Positions 37,475 through 50,689 of a stretch of DNA of 64,000 bases are shown here, piece after piece. The stretch spans positions 62,001 through 126,000 of the forward strand of contig QANT01008032.1 in the NCBI GenBank assembly GCA_003254885.1, in the 5' to 3' direction. Made by a program: the position numbers and the translations under genes. The notes beneath the pieces were generated by a model. The model was not told the origin of the DNA. It was given only the letters and a program-made list of their open reading frames with translations, and did not search any database. Source of the stretch: Purshia tridentata (lineage: Eukaryota; Streptophyta; Magnoliopsida; Rosales; Rosaceae). The first letter of the stretch is position 1. Every line of letters starts with the position of its first letter.

Positions 37475-39259
37475 ATGGTAGATATGGAGAGAAAAGAGTT
37501 GCAGAAGTCAGATTCTTGTGGGCTAGATAATAATATTACTTCTGATAGTTCTGTATGGCTGGTAGAAAATCTTGAAGGTAAGTAGCTATTTTCTAACCCT
37601 TCTTGTTTGTTGTACTCTGTCTTGTTCTTTACTTGGGCAGATTGTTTCAGGGTGTAATTTTTCTGTGATGAGTTGACCTAATAAAATGTTCAAATGTTCT
37701 CTATTACAGAGATGGACCAGAGCATTAAGCAAATGCTGAAGCTGATCAAGGAAGATGGTGATTCTTTGCCCAAAAATTGTCAGCAGAAGCCTGAGTTGAT
37801 TGAGGAATTTCATCGAATGTATCGATCGCTGGCTGGGTGCTATGATCACTTAACAAAGGAAGCACATAAGAGTATACCATCTGAGATTCCAATGCAGGGC
37901 TTTGGAGATTCTGAATCTGGTTATGACCATGGCTCTCCTCTGCTGACTCCTGACACAAAGCTGGGTTTGCAAAAATCTGGCCATCAGGTTGTTGGTTTAG
38001 ATATGTCACTGATCTCAGGTGGTTCTAGCCCTGCTCTTTCTTTACAGAATGGCACTGAATCATCTTCCTCATCATCATTGGAATCTGAGTCAGAATCTCA
38101 TAACTTCTCTGTCAGTAATTACTCGGTTCCACCTCTGAACATTGACTTTGACAGCCAGGGAGGGCAGCAGAAGATTATTGAGCTAGAAACTGAACTCTCT
38201 AGCATGAAAGAGAAGCTCCAGATGAGGGATGCTGATCTTGAACTGGAGAAAATACAGGTACTGGAACTGCAAAAACAGATAGCTGAGATGGAGAGTCATG
38301 CATCAGACAGAGATAATGAGATTGGGAGATTGGTAGGAGACTTGGAAGTAACTAAAGAAAGGCTTAAGGGGTCGGATGAAGAGATTGCAAAGTTGAAGCA
38401 TGAACTTACAGAGAGAATGTCTGAAGGTGCTCATCAAATGCAATGTCAACTTGAAGTGGCTCAGGAAGATATAGTCACGTTGGAAGCTCAACTTGAATTA
38501 GAGAGAAAGCATGTTTCGGATCTGCAGGATAGGATTGTGAGGTACAATGATGATTTATTTAACCGTGATCTTGAGGTTATGGAATTGAAGCGTGCATTTC
38601 ATGATGCTGAGGAACAATTCTTTCTGGAGAAAGCGCACCTGCAGACTGATATTTTAAATTTGTCAGAGAAGCAAACCATTTTGGAGACAAGAACTGAAGA
38701 ATGGGAATTGAGAAACAAGAATTTAGAAGATGAAATTAGACTATGTCAAACTGATAAGATAGACATGGAAAGGATGCATGTTGCCCAAGAGATGGCTATG
38801 CAAGGTGAAATAAGTCGGCTGAAGGTAGAACTTGCTGAGCGAAGTGAACATGTGGAAGCTGTGAATAAAGAGTTTGACAGATTTAAACTGAAATATGATA
38901 TGCTTATGGCAGAGAAGGATCAGCTCAATGCAAAGGTTCACATGTTTATGGCCATTGTGAGTTCCCGTGACAATCAAATTCAGGAATTGGAGGGACATCT
39001 ATGCCGGTTACATACAGAACATGAGGCTCTGATTGCTGGATCTGAAAGTGCACGTAAATTAGTAGATGAATTGAAATTGAGAGTGGAGGAGTTGCAGAAA
39101 GAGGTGAATAGGCAGAGGGTTGTGATTGCAGATGGGGCTGAGGAGAAAAGAGAGGCAATACGACAGCTTTGTTTCTCACTGGAGCATTATAGGAGTGGGT
39201 ACAAAGAACTTTGTCAAGCCTTTATGGGGCACAAGCGGCAAGCAGTTGCAGCTGCATAA
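37475..39259 (+). CDS. NETWORKED/KIP1-like coiled-coil actin-binding protein
   Basis: Two exons (37475–37577, 37710–39259) give 550 residues. Residues about 25–85 resemble the second half of the NAB (NET actin-binding) domain, with WLVENLEEMDQSIKQMLKLI and ELIEEFHRMYRSLAGCYDHL. The usual N-terminal tryptophan-rich WWWDSH part is missing, and the central part is shortened. A Ser-rich linker follows, then an almost continuous heptad coiled coil from about residue 160 to the end. Proteins of this family link actin filaments to membranes in plants; NET3/NET4 are the closest in size. Because the NAB domain is divergent, actin binding is uncertain. The first coding exon is short and was placed by frame and by the acceptor at 37,709. 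Confidence 0.82.
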
Positions 39260-41711
39260 ACTTATTTTTTGCAAAATGGTCTAGTATGTTTCTGAGGCTC
39301 ACTTGTCTCTTGCAGGATGTGTTGTGTTCTTATGAAAGAACTTTTGTTCATTTCAATAGACTATTGGGTATTGTTGTATCTTGTTTAGGGTCATGATCAA
39401 TTCAGGTCAGACATTATATGGATGCTTAGCTAATTTTGGTGTTAGATGCTGCTGTTATGTTCTAGATTGTGCATGTTAAAGACCAATACTGGCCATAAAC
39501 AAGTTCATTTCTAATAGTGTGCGCGCACGCGCGTATCTCATCCTCTTAAACTCTGATAGGAAAGAGCTTTTTGCTGGGTCTTGGATCTGGGTATTCCCTA
39601 ATTAGTAATTTAACATGTAATATTAAACCTTGTGTCTGTCTCACTACGTGTTCAAGTTGGTCTTCTGAGTTCTCATGTGGCCAGAGGGAAAAATTGTCAT
39701 ATATTCTAATTCAGAGAAATAAAATTAAAACCCATTCTCTGCCAGTGAGTTTTGACTTGATCCTCCTAGTTTAATTGGGAATCACCTCTATGCCTTATTT
39801 AGACTTTGACTTGGTCATGGTCTATCAAACCTAACCAGTCTTTGAATTGTATACAACCCAAGAAAATATGTTTTGTGAGCTGAGTATGAGCTTGCGATTC
39901 ACTCCACAAATTTATGCATTTATATATTTGTTGGGCTCGAAAATTACTTCACATTATTACACATGGCTTGTCTGTTGGACTCTTTTACTTGATTAGTGAG
40001 CTCTCCTAAGCCAAATGCATCATCACATGGCCTCCAAATTCCCAAATGGCTTCGTCTGTTTGTTTCTAGTAATTGAAAATAGAAAGTAAACTTGGCCAAA
40101 ACAAAAAAAATAGAAAATAGAAAGTAAAAAAGGGTAAAGAAAAACATGAGAGCATTTCAAATTTTCAATGATTAGGTCTTCTGAAGCAGTGGACACTTTG
40201 AAGTTTGAAGTTGAATATGGAAATAAGACATCATAGACATGGCAAACAAGCAAGCAAGCAAGCAAAAACTTGGGAAAGAGAGGAGAATAAAGAGCATAAA
40301 GAAAAAGAGGAAAGTGAAAACGAGGAAGATACAGATACCATGTTTGACCAAAGATGACGTGATATTAGATGCTGCCGAGGTGGCAGGAGAAAATGTCAGT
40401 AATGTCCCTGGAAAAATATTGATGTGCGTCAGGACATCGAAATCAAATCGTCATTTGAATTTTAAAGAAGTTCAATTCCTTCATTCTGAATGTGATGCCA
40501 AATTTCCAAGCAGGAACGGCCCTGTCGTTTTACGGCCGGCAGCCTGCGTTTTACTCTCATAGCAATTTTCATTGATGGTCCATCTACTGTGGTACAATTT
40601 GCGTTATTTATTTATTGATTTATGATGCCCTAGGTCAAAGTTGGGACCCACACAAAACATACATACTCTCGGTAGCATATGTCATCTGGATTATTGAATG
40701 CCACGTACCAATTACAGCTGGGTACTGGCCCACCCCCACACAATTGCAAACGTTGACTTTGAAATTTCGCATTCCTCTTCTTTCTTTGGTTTCTTGGCGC
40801 GAAATTTCCTGGACTTCCGGGTAAAACCCCAGAAAGAAAAAGAAAAAGAAAAATTAAAGAGAGGGGCCGTTGACTTGACTTGGAATTTTGCGAACCACCA
40901 AAACCCAAGATAACGGTTGTGGTCGCGAGGGAGAGAGAGTAGTTAAATTTTATGCTTTCTTTATATTTTTCTTGTTAAACACCCAATAGGGAAGGGAGAG
41001 TGTTTGTTTGATTGATTGTAATTTGACTTATGAATAGAGAGAGAGAGGGAGAGGAACAGTTAGACGATGACACGTCAAGACTGACGCTTTAAATACGGTC
41101 GGCAGCGATATCACATCTCTCTCTCTGTGTTGCTCTCTCGTCTTGAGCTTCAAGCCTTCAATTCCCGTGTTTCTCACGGTCAGGAATGGTTGACCCAGAA
41201 GCTTCTTAAGCAAGACAAAAGACCAATTCCTAATCCTCTCCTCTCCTCTGTGTGTGTCAAACAAAACAAGACTAGCTAGCTTCTTTAGCTAGAAAGAGCA
41301 ATTGCCCACTTTCAGACTCTGTGTTTGGTAAAGACTAAAGATTCTTCAGCATTTTCCATCTTTTACCAACACCCAAATACTCAAACAATTTGCTTACGTT
41401 TCTAATTCTGTCTGTCTCTCAATTTTTGGATCTCTTTCAGTCTCTATTACATTCACTACCCATTCAGGTACGTACCTTCATTGGTTCTTAATTTCTCTTG
41501 GAATTTCATTTAGAAACTTTCACGTTTTATTTCTCGTAAGCTTGTTGTTGTAGCTCAAGATTCCCCTAGTTTTCATAGATCTAAATACCCATTTACATCT
41601 TTTAATTACATTGCAGATGGTATGGTGTGAGCATGCTTGAATCTGGTTAATGATATTCAAAACCATCAATCAAGTTTGTGTTGGAAGAAGCCCAAGTTTT
41701 TTTGGATAAAT
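39260..41711. other. Intergenic and leader of the EDR4-like gene
   Basis: No gene is supported between 39.3 and 41.2 kb; the 40.2 kb frame is a Lys-rich chance frame. An alternating purine–pyrimidine tract (gtgcgcgcacgcgcg, near 39,519) could adopt Z-DNA. From about 41.0 kb the GA/CT-rich sequence is the promoter and leader of the EDR4-like gene. A likely 5'-UTR intron starts near 41,469 (cattcag|gtacgt) and ends at 41,616. Confidence 0.5.
41617..41640 (+). promoter_or_regulatory. Upstream ORF in the EDR4-like leader
   Basis: Directly after the leader's splice acceptor lies a seven-codon upstream ORF (MVWCEHA then stop). It ends 71 bp before the main start codon. An uORF in this position could reduce translation of the main frame; that effect is inference. 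Confidence 0.4.
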
Positions 41712-44700
41712 ATGGGTACTGATTCTACTGAATTGACTACTAAAGTTCGACTAGTCAGATGTCCTAAATGTCATAGAGTTCTTGCAGAGCCAGCAAAGTT
41801 GCAGGTGTATAGGTGTGGTGGATGTAGCACCATTCTCCAAGGTAATAACAATCTCATAAATCTACCAGTCAATCTACTTTGTTTATTTCTCACTACAAAG
41901 TATGGTCTACTCTGCTATCATCATGATTCATGAAGAATGGCTTGGATTGGATTGGGATGATTATAGCCCTCCACTGTCTACATGTTTTGTAAATATTTGT
42001 CATTAATTAGTCAAATGATAAGTTGATAACAGATCAAAAGACTTGTGTCATTATCACTAAAAAAGACTTGTTGTGATTGTGTGTTTTATTGGATTGCTTA
42101 AATTGTTTGATTTAAGACATTAATTGCATGGACCCTTTACTGATTGCTACGATAATTACTATTTATGAATAGACCATCATTTCTGTCTATAGGTTCAACA
42201 TTCTGATTTATTTAAGCTCCCTCTTTTTCATCTGCCTTTTGTACAAAAATAAAGTTCACATCTTGCTACTCGGTTTTTAAATTCATTATTGATATTAATT
42301 TTCTAAATCCTCCTCCTGAATGCAGCAAAAAGTCGAATTAATGGTGTGAGAAGAGAGAGCTCTGGCTTAAATGAAACAGCGGCAGCTCATATAAATGGAT
42401 TGAATCATGTTTCTGGAGATAAAGAATCCAGCAGCTCAAGTCTTAATGCAACTCTTCTCGACTCAGGAGAATGCTCTTCGGATCTTAGCAATGAGAGAGA
42501 TCAGAGTAAGTCTTCAGAAGGCAATGAATCTGGCAGCTCGAGTCCTAAGGCTACTTCTCCTGACTCAGGAGAAAGCTTTTCGGACCAAAAAAATGAGGAG
42601 AATCAGAATAACAGCAGCTCAAGACATAATGCAACTCTTATGGACTCGGGAGAATTCTCTTCAGACAAAAAATATAAGAGGAATCAGAGTAAGTCTACAG
42701 AAGGCAATGAATCTGGCAGCTCAAGTCCTAAGGCTACTTTTCCCGACTTGGGAGAATGCTTTTCTAACCAAAACAATGAGAAGATTCAAAATAAGTCTTC
42801 TGAGGACAAAGAATCTGATAGCTCAAGTTGTAATGCAACTCTTCCTGAGTTGAGGGAATCTTCAGAAAAAAACAATGAGAGAGATCAGAGCAAGTCTTCA
42901 GAAGGCCACGAATCTGGCAGCTCAAGTCCTAAGGCTACTTTTCCTGACTCGGGAGAGTGCTTTTTGGACCAAAACAATGAGGAGAAGCAAAATAAGTCTT
43001 CTGAAGACAAAGAATATGGAAACTCAAGTCACAAGGATATTCTTCCAGACTCAGGAGAACGCAATTCAAATCAAACCAATGGGAGGGATCCCTATAAGTC
43101 TTCTGAAGAATGTGATGGCAAGCATGTTGGAGATGTAAAATTACCAAACGAAGACCAAAGCAATCATAGTAATCGAAATGATTCTTGTGATTTTGATACT
43201 GAGCAACTTGAAGCTCCCAATGAAATCTGTTCATCTACTGAGTTTGAACATAATGAAATTGAGTCAATACCAATAACAGGAGCAGGTTCAGAAGTATCAT
43301 TAAATGATGAGAGCTCGCCTTTAGCAAAATCAAATTTAGAAGAAGACATCAGCAAGGAGGTTGATTCTGAGTTCAGGATCTCAAGTGCTGTCGATTCAGT
43401 GGCTGCAAGGGGAAATAGTTCAACAATTGCTGATCATATGCCAGCAAGGGAGAGCATTTCCTCAGATACCCTTATCTCTTCTCCTGATGAACAATCAAAT
43501 ATAGAAGTAGACATTAACAAGGAGTCTGAATCTGGTTTCGGGAGCTCAAGTTCTGTCAATCCAGTGGCTACAACTACAATGGGAAGTAGTTCCATAGTTA
43601 CTGCTCATATGCCTGCAAGGGAGTGCATTTCATCAGATTCCCTTATGTGTTCTCCTGATGAGCAACTGGAGCCACCTCATAATAGTGTTCCAAATGGCTT
43701 TGCCCATGTAATGTCTCCAGATACATTTGAAGAAAATACACAATTTGACCCCAGCTCTGAGCTTAGCGGTACACTCAGAGATATGTCAAAGTCCCCAACA
43801 ATTAGAAGCCATCATGCTTATTATGATGGTAGCGTCTCTTCTTATGATGGTATGGATGATCAATTCTCCAACCGAAATATACATTCATTTGAAGATACTT
43901 ATAGGGTTGCCAAATTTGTTCATTCTGGAGAAAGACTCAGAAGGGATAAATTCCTTGTGCAAAACACGATGGATAGAGATTCTGGATTACAGAATCAAGT
44001 AAGGAATTCCTGGTCAAGTTTGTCTGATAAGAGTGATCATGCCATGATATGCAGAAAGTGGGATCAAGATGAATTACTGCAACCTAGAAGGCAAGGCCAT
44101 CCAAATCGAGATTGGACAAGATTACAGAGTGGTGAATATGTGTCTAGGATGCCTTTCCCTCGAAGAGGTTCCAAAGTTGGATATGAAAATGGAGGCCCTT
44201 CAAATCAACTGCATAATGAATTCCAACGCAATTCAGGCCATCAATCATCAAACAAGTCTGCGGAAGCTGAACAGGACAAGATGACACTGCTGAGAATGGT
44301 TTATGAACTGCAGAATCAAGTTAACAATCTGAATGAAAAGGCAAGTGGAAGGGTTTCTGGAGGAGCCACTTGGAAGGAAAAGCAAATTCCCCGGTACCAT
44401 AATTATGAGGCATCTGAGGAGGAACTTTTTCAAGGCCCAAACCATCCTAGGTATCTAAGAAGACGCAGGGCAGGAAGCCACTATCCCCCGAACCGAAAAT
44501 TCACGCGAATACCTTTCTCCAGTGAGGCAACAACCAGCAGGCACCAAGTTGATACCTCATGTTTGCATTGCTATCCCCAAGACTGGCAGTGCTCAGCACC
44601 ATTGCCTCTACCCATCCGTTGCAATAATAATGGGTTATGTAGAGTCCACCCAGGTCACAGTTGTTGGACATCCCATGATAATTCTTGTCCATCAAGCCCC

Positions 44701-45510
44701 GAACGGTATATGAAATCTGATTTTCCCCTTAGGGGCCGTGAAACAATGTCTGATGATCAGAGGCACAGAAGTCATGACGTGACGAAGTATTTTAGAGAGA
44801 AACATCATTTGGCTAAGCGACATTTCCGGCCCATGGCAGGTGGAGCCCCTCTCATAACCTGTTATAACTGCTTAAAACTGGTGCAGATACCTGCAGATTT
44901 TCTCCTCTTCAAAAGGAGATGCCATAAACTTAGATGTGGTGCTTGTTCGGAGGTGCTTAAGTTTTCACTCCAAAAGAGATGTCATATCGTCCCTTATGAA
45001 CTTACTGCTATAGACCCTCCACCAAGTGAGGTTGAGGACTCTAGTGATGCTATTAATGGGAGTAATTTGGCTTCAGCGTCTCATCCATTTGATTGTCAAC
45101 ATGCGGATCCTGTGTCATGTTCTGATGATTATGGTTATGGACTCTCTTACTGCCAAAGTTGCTCTACTGAGGGAGATCCTGGAAACTTGGCACCCCATAA
45201 CTCTCTCCAAGGTAATTCAGATGACAGAAATAAGTCATATAGTTCGTTGGATCAAATGAGAGAGAGAGAGGAGCTTGTTTTGAATGAGTCTTGGAACAAA
45301 GATAAAGGTCCAATGCAAAGATATGTGACAGCAAGACCTTCGTCCAATGTGTTGAAATCAGAGAAATTATCCTCAGAAAAGGAGGAGCTGCTACCAAAGT
45401 CAAGTTCACCACTTCATCGACTCATGGGTTACTCTTCGCCAAGCCAAGTGATAAAAGGGTCTGCATTATCTCGCACAGGGTCAGGTCAGGGACATGATAA
45501 CACTGAATGA
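41712..45510 (+). CDS. EDR4-like protein (zinc-ribbon N-terminus, DUF3133 C-terminus)
   Basis: Two exons (41712–41841, 42326–45510) encode 1104 residues. The N-terminus carries a zinc-ribbon-like pair C17-x2-C20 and C35-x2-C38 (RCPKC…RCGGC). Around residues 890–925 a second pair, CYNC…CGAC, with LVQIPADFLLFKRRCHKLRC matches the DUF3133 ribbon of the ENHANCED DISEASE RESISTANCE 4 family. Arabidopsis EDR4 is known to dampen salicylate-dependent defence and relocate EDR1, a MAP kinase kinase kinase, to infection sites. The region between is Ser/Asp/Glu-rich and disordered. Residues about 70–300 consist of degenerate tandem repeats (see repeat entry). After the stop the same frame stays open from about 45,532 to 45,720, which may hint at a lost C-terminal extension. 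Confidence 0.9.
42406..43110 (+). repeat. Coding tandem repeat in the EDR4-like gene
   Basis: Roughly eight degenerate copies of a 75–105 bp unit encode variants of (N)ESGSSSPKATFPDSGECFS followed by an acidic QNNE…QNKSSED linker. Some copies pair as higher-order units: the stretch starting near 42,520 is nearly repeated near 42,700 and 42,900. All copies keep the frame, so the length varies in whole codons. The repeat lies in the disordered middle of the protein. Confidence 0.85.
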
Positions 45511-46302
45511 CACTCAAGGAAGTAACAGATAATTCTCAGGATATGCAGCTGCCCAGCGCTGAATGATAACACTGAAACTCCTGGGGGATTTTCTCAAATG
45601 GAAGACCATTCTGAAAGATGGAAAAGTGAACAGAACCACGATGGAAGCATAGATTTCTGGAATTTATTCAATGACAGAAAATTGGCTTCTTTTACGCCAC
45701 ATGTAAGTCCTCTGGTTCTTTCCGTCTATTCCATTCTGGTGGAACAAGACTGATACAACTGTTTCCGAGTATAAGTTTAATGTAGAAATCAAATTTTCAA
45801 TGTTTGTGTACGTATACAAGTCCACGAGATTTTGGTATTTGATTGATTTTTTTATGTATAGCATATCACGTGCAATGATAATTCATACTTCTTTTGAACA
45901 TTTGTGTTTGATTTTGGTAGAATTTTCACGGAACTCATTAAACCATATCAATAATGATTTTAAATAAATACAAGTCCAAAGGACAAAGCAAAAGTGGATG
46001 AGGTTATCACCCCAGTAAATCATGCTAAATAAGTAACTGGATCTTCCCAACTGAGCAATAATTAGGAAATGTGGTATGATGGAAATGACAACGGGTATAT
46101 ATTAATAACACTACAGTCCTACCATAGCCAATTCCATACCTAAAACCGTAATAACCAATATGCTTTGCTTTCCTAAAGTATAAAGAGTACATCTCTTTCC
46201 AGCTCTCTTGGTATTGTTCCTATTGGATGCAAATCCCAGCACTGGAGTACTTTTATTTATGTTTACACAACCTGCAAGAAGCTGCATCTGAACTTTCTAG
46301 TT
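45511..46302. other. Intergenic between convergent EDR4-like and ABC1K genes
   Basis: Holds both 3' UTRs. The first ~200 bp remain coding-like in the EDR4 frame (residues such as QMEDHSERWKSEQNHDG). The 13-mer tgataacactgaa occurs at the EDR4 stop and again near 45,564, suggesting a small duplication at the gene's end. Confidence 0.5.
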
Positions 46303-49300
46303 TCACCTGAAATCGTCCCTGTAGTTGCTTCTTCGATTTGAGACGATGGAAATCCTTTGGTCCTGGAGCATATTCAAGTTCGGGGCCAACAAACGGGTGT
46401 ACCGATCAAAATACAAAAGCTGCTTCAGGAGAAGTGCAAATTCTCGGGGAAATCTCAATCCATATGATTCACTAACCCGAATCTGCAATAAGAACATGCA
46501 AGAAGCTTATGACAGGTGATCATCCTTGAGCAGATCAAATTAGATACCTACTATATTCAAAAATTTCCCCTTTTTTAAGTGTTGTATTAAAACTTTACTG
46601 TGTCGCTAACCATATACATCTTGTTCCCTTATAATTTGATATTTCCAAGAAAATGTCAGTTATTTTTTTATTCCTATTCACTCCCTAACATGATCGCTTT
46701 CTCCTAGTCAACAGCTGTTCTCAGAATCGCCATATTGAAACACTCTGTATTTACCAATTGAATCTTGTAATTTTTTTTTTTTTATGAGTTCAAAATTTTC
46801 AAAATGACAGCATAGGCTACAGAAGTACCACTAAATCATGGGGGCATGTACACCTAAAGGCAGTCAACAGCTTACCACATCAAGAAAAAGCGCATTCATT
46901 TGTCTGTCATCAACAACCAGATTGGCAGAGACAGCAGTTGCATTTGTAGAGGTGTCCCTGGCTGTTGCTATGACTATTTCTGTATCCAAATCCTGCATAT
47001 GAGGAATTGTTAGATGCAATGTGGATGTTATCACTAAGCTAGTTCAGATTCAATACTAATGATTATGCCACTGCAGGTCTAACTTCTACATCCAGCAATC
47101 TTTCAGCTATGACACGCCTTTTCCTGTTTATATTCTTTTCTACAGAAACAATGTTTTAGGGCAAAAAAATGGTATCTTTTGACAGCACCCTTCTGCTAAA
47201 CATGTTTTTTTCGCAGCTCCTAACTTGTCTCCGGAAAAGTACAGATAAAAACTTAACAATATGATATTGGAAAGCAAAACACAATTACCCTAACACCAAA
47301 GTTTAATGCTTGCCTTCATTGATGAGAACATTTTTTCCAAGTCGCTTGCAAAGGCTTTAGCATCAACATTTGTGTTTGTAGCACCCATTTCAATCAACGC
47401 AGATGCCATTGATTCATATTCTTCAGTTGCAATTGATGCCAAAAAGACTTCCATTGCGGCCCATGTTTTTGGGGATATACGACCAACGATCCCTGGTAAA
47501 TTTGAACACAGGAATGATTTCACATAACTGAAAGGTAACAACCATAAAAGTATATGCATGTAAGTCATATATGAGGAAATTTCACATATGATGTATATAA
47601 GCAACTGAAGCATTAAAAAAAATCTGATGACAATCACAACTATAACTAAGCCATGGATAAACTTGGTGTGTGAAGATATATGCATACCAAAATCAAGAAA
47701 CCCAATACGGCCATCATGCAACAACCACAGATTGCCTGCATGTACATCTGCATGGAAGCTTTCACAGGCCAGCAAACTGCCAAACCTGCAGAAACATTTA
47801 ATACCAAGAAACAAGATAAAAACTTTGACACATAAATAAACACAAAAATAGCAAGCACATCAATTCTGGATAAAATGTCAAGTCCTACCACACATTAAGG
47901 GCAGTTATGAGACTGGTCTCAGGACTAGAAACAAGTGAACTTATAGAGTCTAGGTCAGTAAGAGGAACACCATATAGCCTCTCCATAGTTAAAACTCGTT
48001 TGGTGCTGCATTGGTGATACACTTTTGGAGCTGTAGCCTGCCTTGTGAGTCCCATGGCTTCTAAATATCTCCTAAAAGACTCAATGTTTGAAGCCTCCTT
48101 GTAGAAATCAACCTCTTCAAGCATGGACTCCCGTATGTCTTTCACAATACCAACCTACTGAAAGGATGAACAAATTACAGTGGAAACTTATATCTACCAT
48201 CATTGCCCAGCATATGAATAAATAATAAATGGATATTAATTTTTTCTTTTGAGTGATGAACATGAGAGGCAGGATAGAACAACAAAAACAAAGAAGTGTC
48301 ATTTCACTACATTATTACACATGTTGTAGTTAAACTGACACTAAGAAATAGATAACTAGAACTTTTTTCTACTTTCACTGAATGTAATTTGTTACTAAAG
48401 AAATTGATAAGGGAAAGTGATTTCTAGGAGCTATTTGATATTTTTATACTTGTCATACAAATTAAGCATTAAAGTCATTAGTCGAAAATGCAGAAAAATC
48501 TGTTCACCCTACCAGTGAAGCACGGCTTATATCAGGACTCAAGAACTCCAAAATGCGGGCAACAATGTAAACAAAATTCAGATCTGCAACCATCATATCT
48601 TCTATTCCGGGTTTCAAGATCTTTATAACCACATCTTCTTGGGAGCCTCTTAGCCTTGCTCCATGAACCTAATCATAATATATCACAATGCTTATTACTA
48701 AGCATAACAAACGGACTGGGCAAACTGTGAAAATAGAAAGGAAGAGAAAAAACCTGTGCTATTGAGGCCGAAGCAATTGGATTTGGGTTAATATATTCAA
48801 AAACGCTTTCTATTGGTCTCCCCAATTCCTGACGCAAGATTGCTTGAATCTCCGCAAAGGGTATTGCAGGAGCTCTGTCAAAGCAGTTCTGAAATTCCTG
48901 GACATATTCTGATGGGAACAATGTTGGTGCGGATGCAATAAACTACCATTTGCAAGCAAGCTTATCATTAGCGATTGCATATGTGCATGAAGAAAGTTAG
49001 TGAAACAAAAAAATACAAATAACGAGATAATCTTTCCATATTATACATTCGATAAAAGGAATAACTTATGAAGTGGCCATATTCATGATACTTTAGTAAC
49101 TTTGCATAAAAATAAAAAGCAGTACATAATAATACCCATTTGGAACTTCATACTTGTTAGGTAAACATGGATGCTATCTGCATGCAATCAAAAAAACAAG
49201 AATAAAACAAACAAGACTTACCTGACCCAACTTAATATATGTTGCCCCCATGCGCTCAAACAATCTCCTCAAATAAAGAGGGGAAAGCAATCCAAGCTGC

Positions 49301-50689
49301 ATTTGGGTTGGTAATCCAGCAGATGAATTTGCTGACTACAAACAAAAGGTAGGGTCATTAGAAATTTAGTCTTGATCATTTCGCTTATTCAGATAAAGGT
49401 CACTCCTATCAGCTCAAATAGATATTAACCATACTCACTGCCTAGGTGTTCACAAAACACTCAACTCAGCGAAGTCTTAATCCCAAGTAATTGGATTTGG
49501 CTATATAAATCTTTTCGTCATTCAACCCTTTATAATCAATTGCCGAAAAAAGCTTAAAATTTTTTGGCAAAAATTAGACATTATGAGCCTGAATAAAATT
49601 GAATGACAAAAGATAAACGATATAATATTGTATCATCCTTTAGATACAGAATACAAACTGATAAACCCCGCAGACAAGACCAAACTAGATAAAATAATTT
49701 AGTGAAAAGGAAAAACTGTAGCAGTAGGAAATAAAAGAATCACAATAAAAAATCCTGTTACCTTTGATACGTCGGCAAGCCACTCCCCACCAACCCCAAT
49801 AAATGCTTGAATACCTTGGGCCATCCTTAGGGCACCACGTGGACCTGTACTTATTGATGTCTGTACAATATCCTCCACCAGTTTAGGCAAGTCTTGAATA
49901 CTATCTGATAACAACAAGAATTTCCAAGCTTCAGCTTAAATCAATAGTGTGATCAAGGAAAAAAAAATTATTCAAACATATACAGGGTAGCATGTTCATA
50001 CCAAGGCCTAAAGTGAATTCAGAAGAAAGCAATAACAGAGGTTGGACAACCCAGGAACCAAAATTTCCTTACTCGTTCTGAAAGGCAGTGTAAGAAGTTG
50101 ATTACTGTCTTCAGCTTCAACAGTTTTAAAGCTAGGTTTCACTTCCGTATTTTGAAGAAAAAGGCAACAGATAATGGCTCAGCTAATAGAACTGAATGGA
50201 GGAGCATTTCTCGAGGTACCCATTAAACGAAACACCATGAAATTTGTCATAAAACGTATGAGAGTGGTTCTGAAGCTAGCTCCTCCATAATTTAAAATAC
50301 CAATTACATTCCACAAATTGGTAAAGCCATTGGTAAGCACTAAGCAGAGTATAACCATAAGCAGAAGTTTCAAGTTTGCATGTATAATCTATTCCAAAAA
50401 TCAAATAAAGATTAAGATTTTGAGCTACTCCCAGAACCCAAAATTTACACACATGCATGGTAGAAAGAAATTGAGTACCTTGGAAGCGAGAGGAGAAAAG
50501 GTCCTGAGCTTGTGAGTAACGGGCCAAGAGAGAGAAGCGCTTTGAGTTTGAGTAGCAATTGAGCTGCTTCCATGATTTTAACGAACCCCAACTACCCATT
50601 AACGTCGATGATCCCATAAACACATGACGACGATGATGATGATGTAGTGACGGTAAACAACATCCTCTCACCGCCGAAACCACGGCCAT
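46303..50689 (-). CDS. Plastid ABC1 (UbiB/ADCK) atypical kinase, At5g05200-like
   Basis: Eleven exons (50689–50479, 50141–50073, 49904–49762, 49335–49222, 48942–48754, 48668–48513, 48154–47889, 47785–47688, 47492–47314, 46992–46876, 46482–46303) join in frame to 573 residues. Motifs of the UbiB family are all visible: KxGQ (KLGQ at 176–179), the Ala-rich replacement of the Gly loop (IASASIAQVHGARL), VVIK lysine, catalytic loop FHADVHAGN, and DFG. The first ~60 residues are Ser/Arg/His-rich without acid, fitting a plastid transit peptide. Plastid ABC1 kinases sit in plastoglobules or envelopes and influence prenyl-lipid metabolism. Most of the sequence is near-identical to my memory of At5g05200. 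Intron 9 uses a GC donor (47313/47312), needed to keep frame. Exon 2 is the least certain boundary. Confidence 0.9.

Noticed and set aside
39518-39533. Alternating purine–pyrimidine tract as a functional Z-DNA site
   Set aside because: It is only about 15 bp long and such tracts are common; mentioned in the intergenic entry but not claimed as functional.
40239-40562. Lys-rich open frame of 107 codons
   Set aside because: It starts in a simple aagc repeat and is purine-biased; there is no recognisable domain or supporting exon structure.
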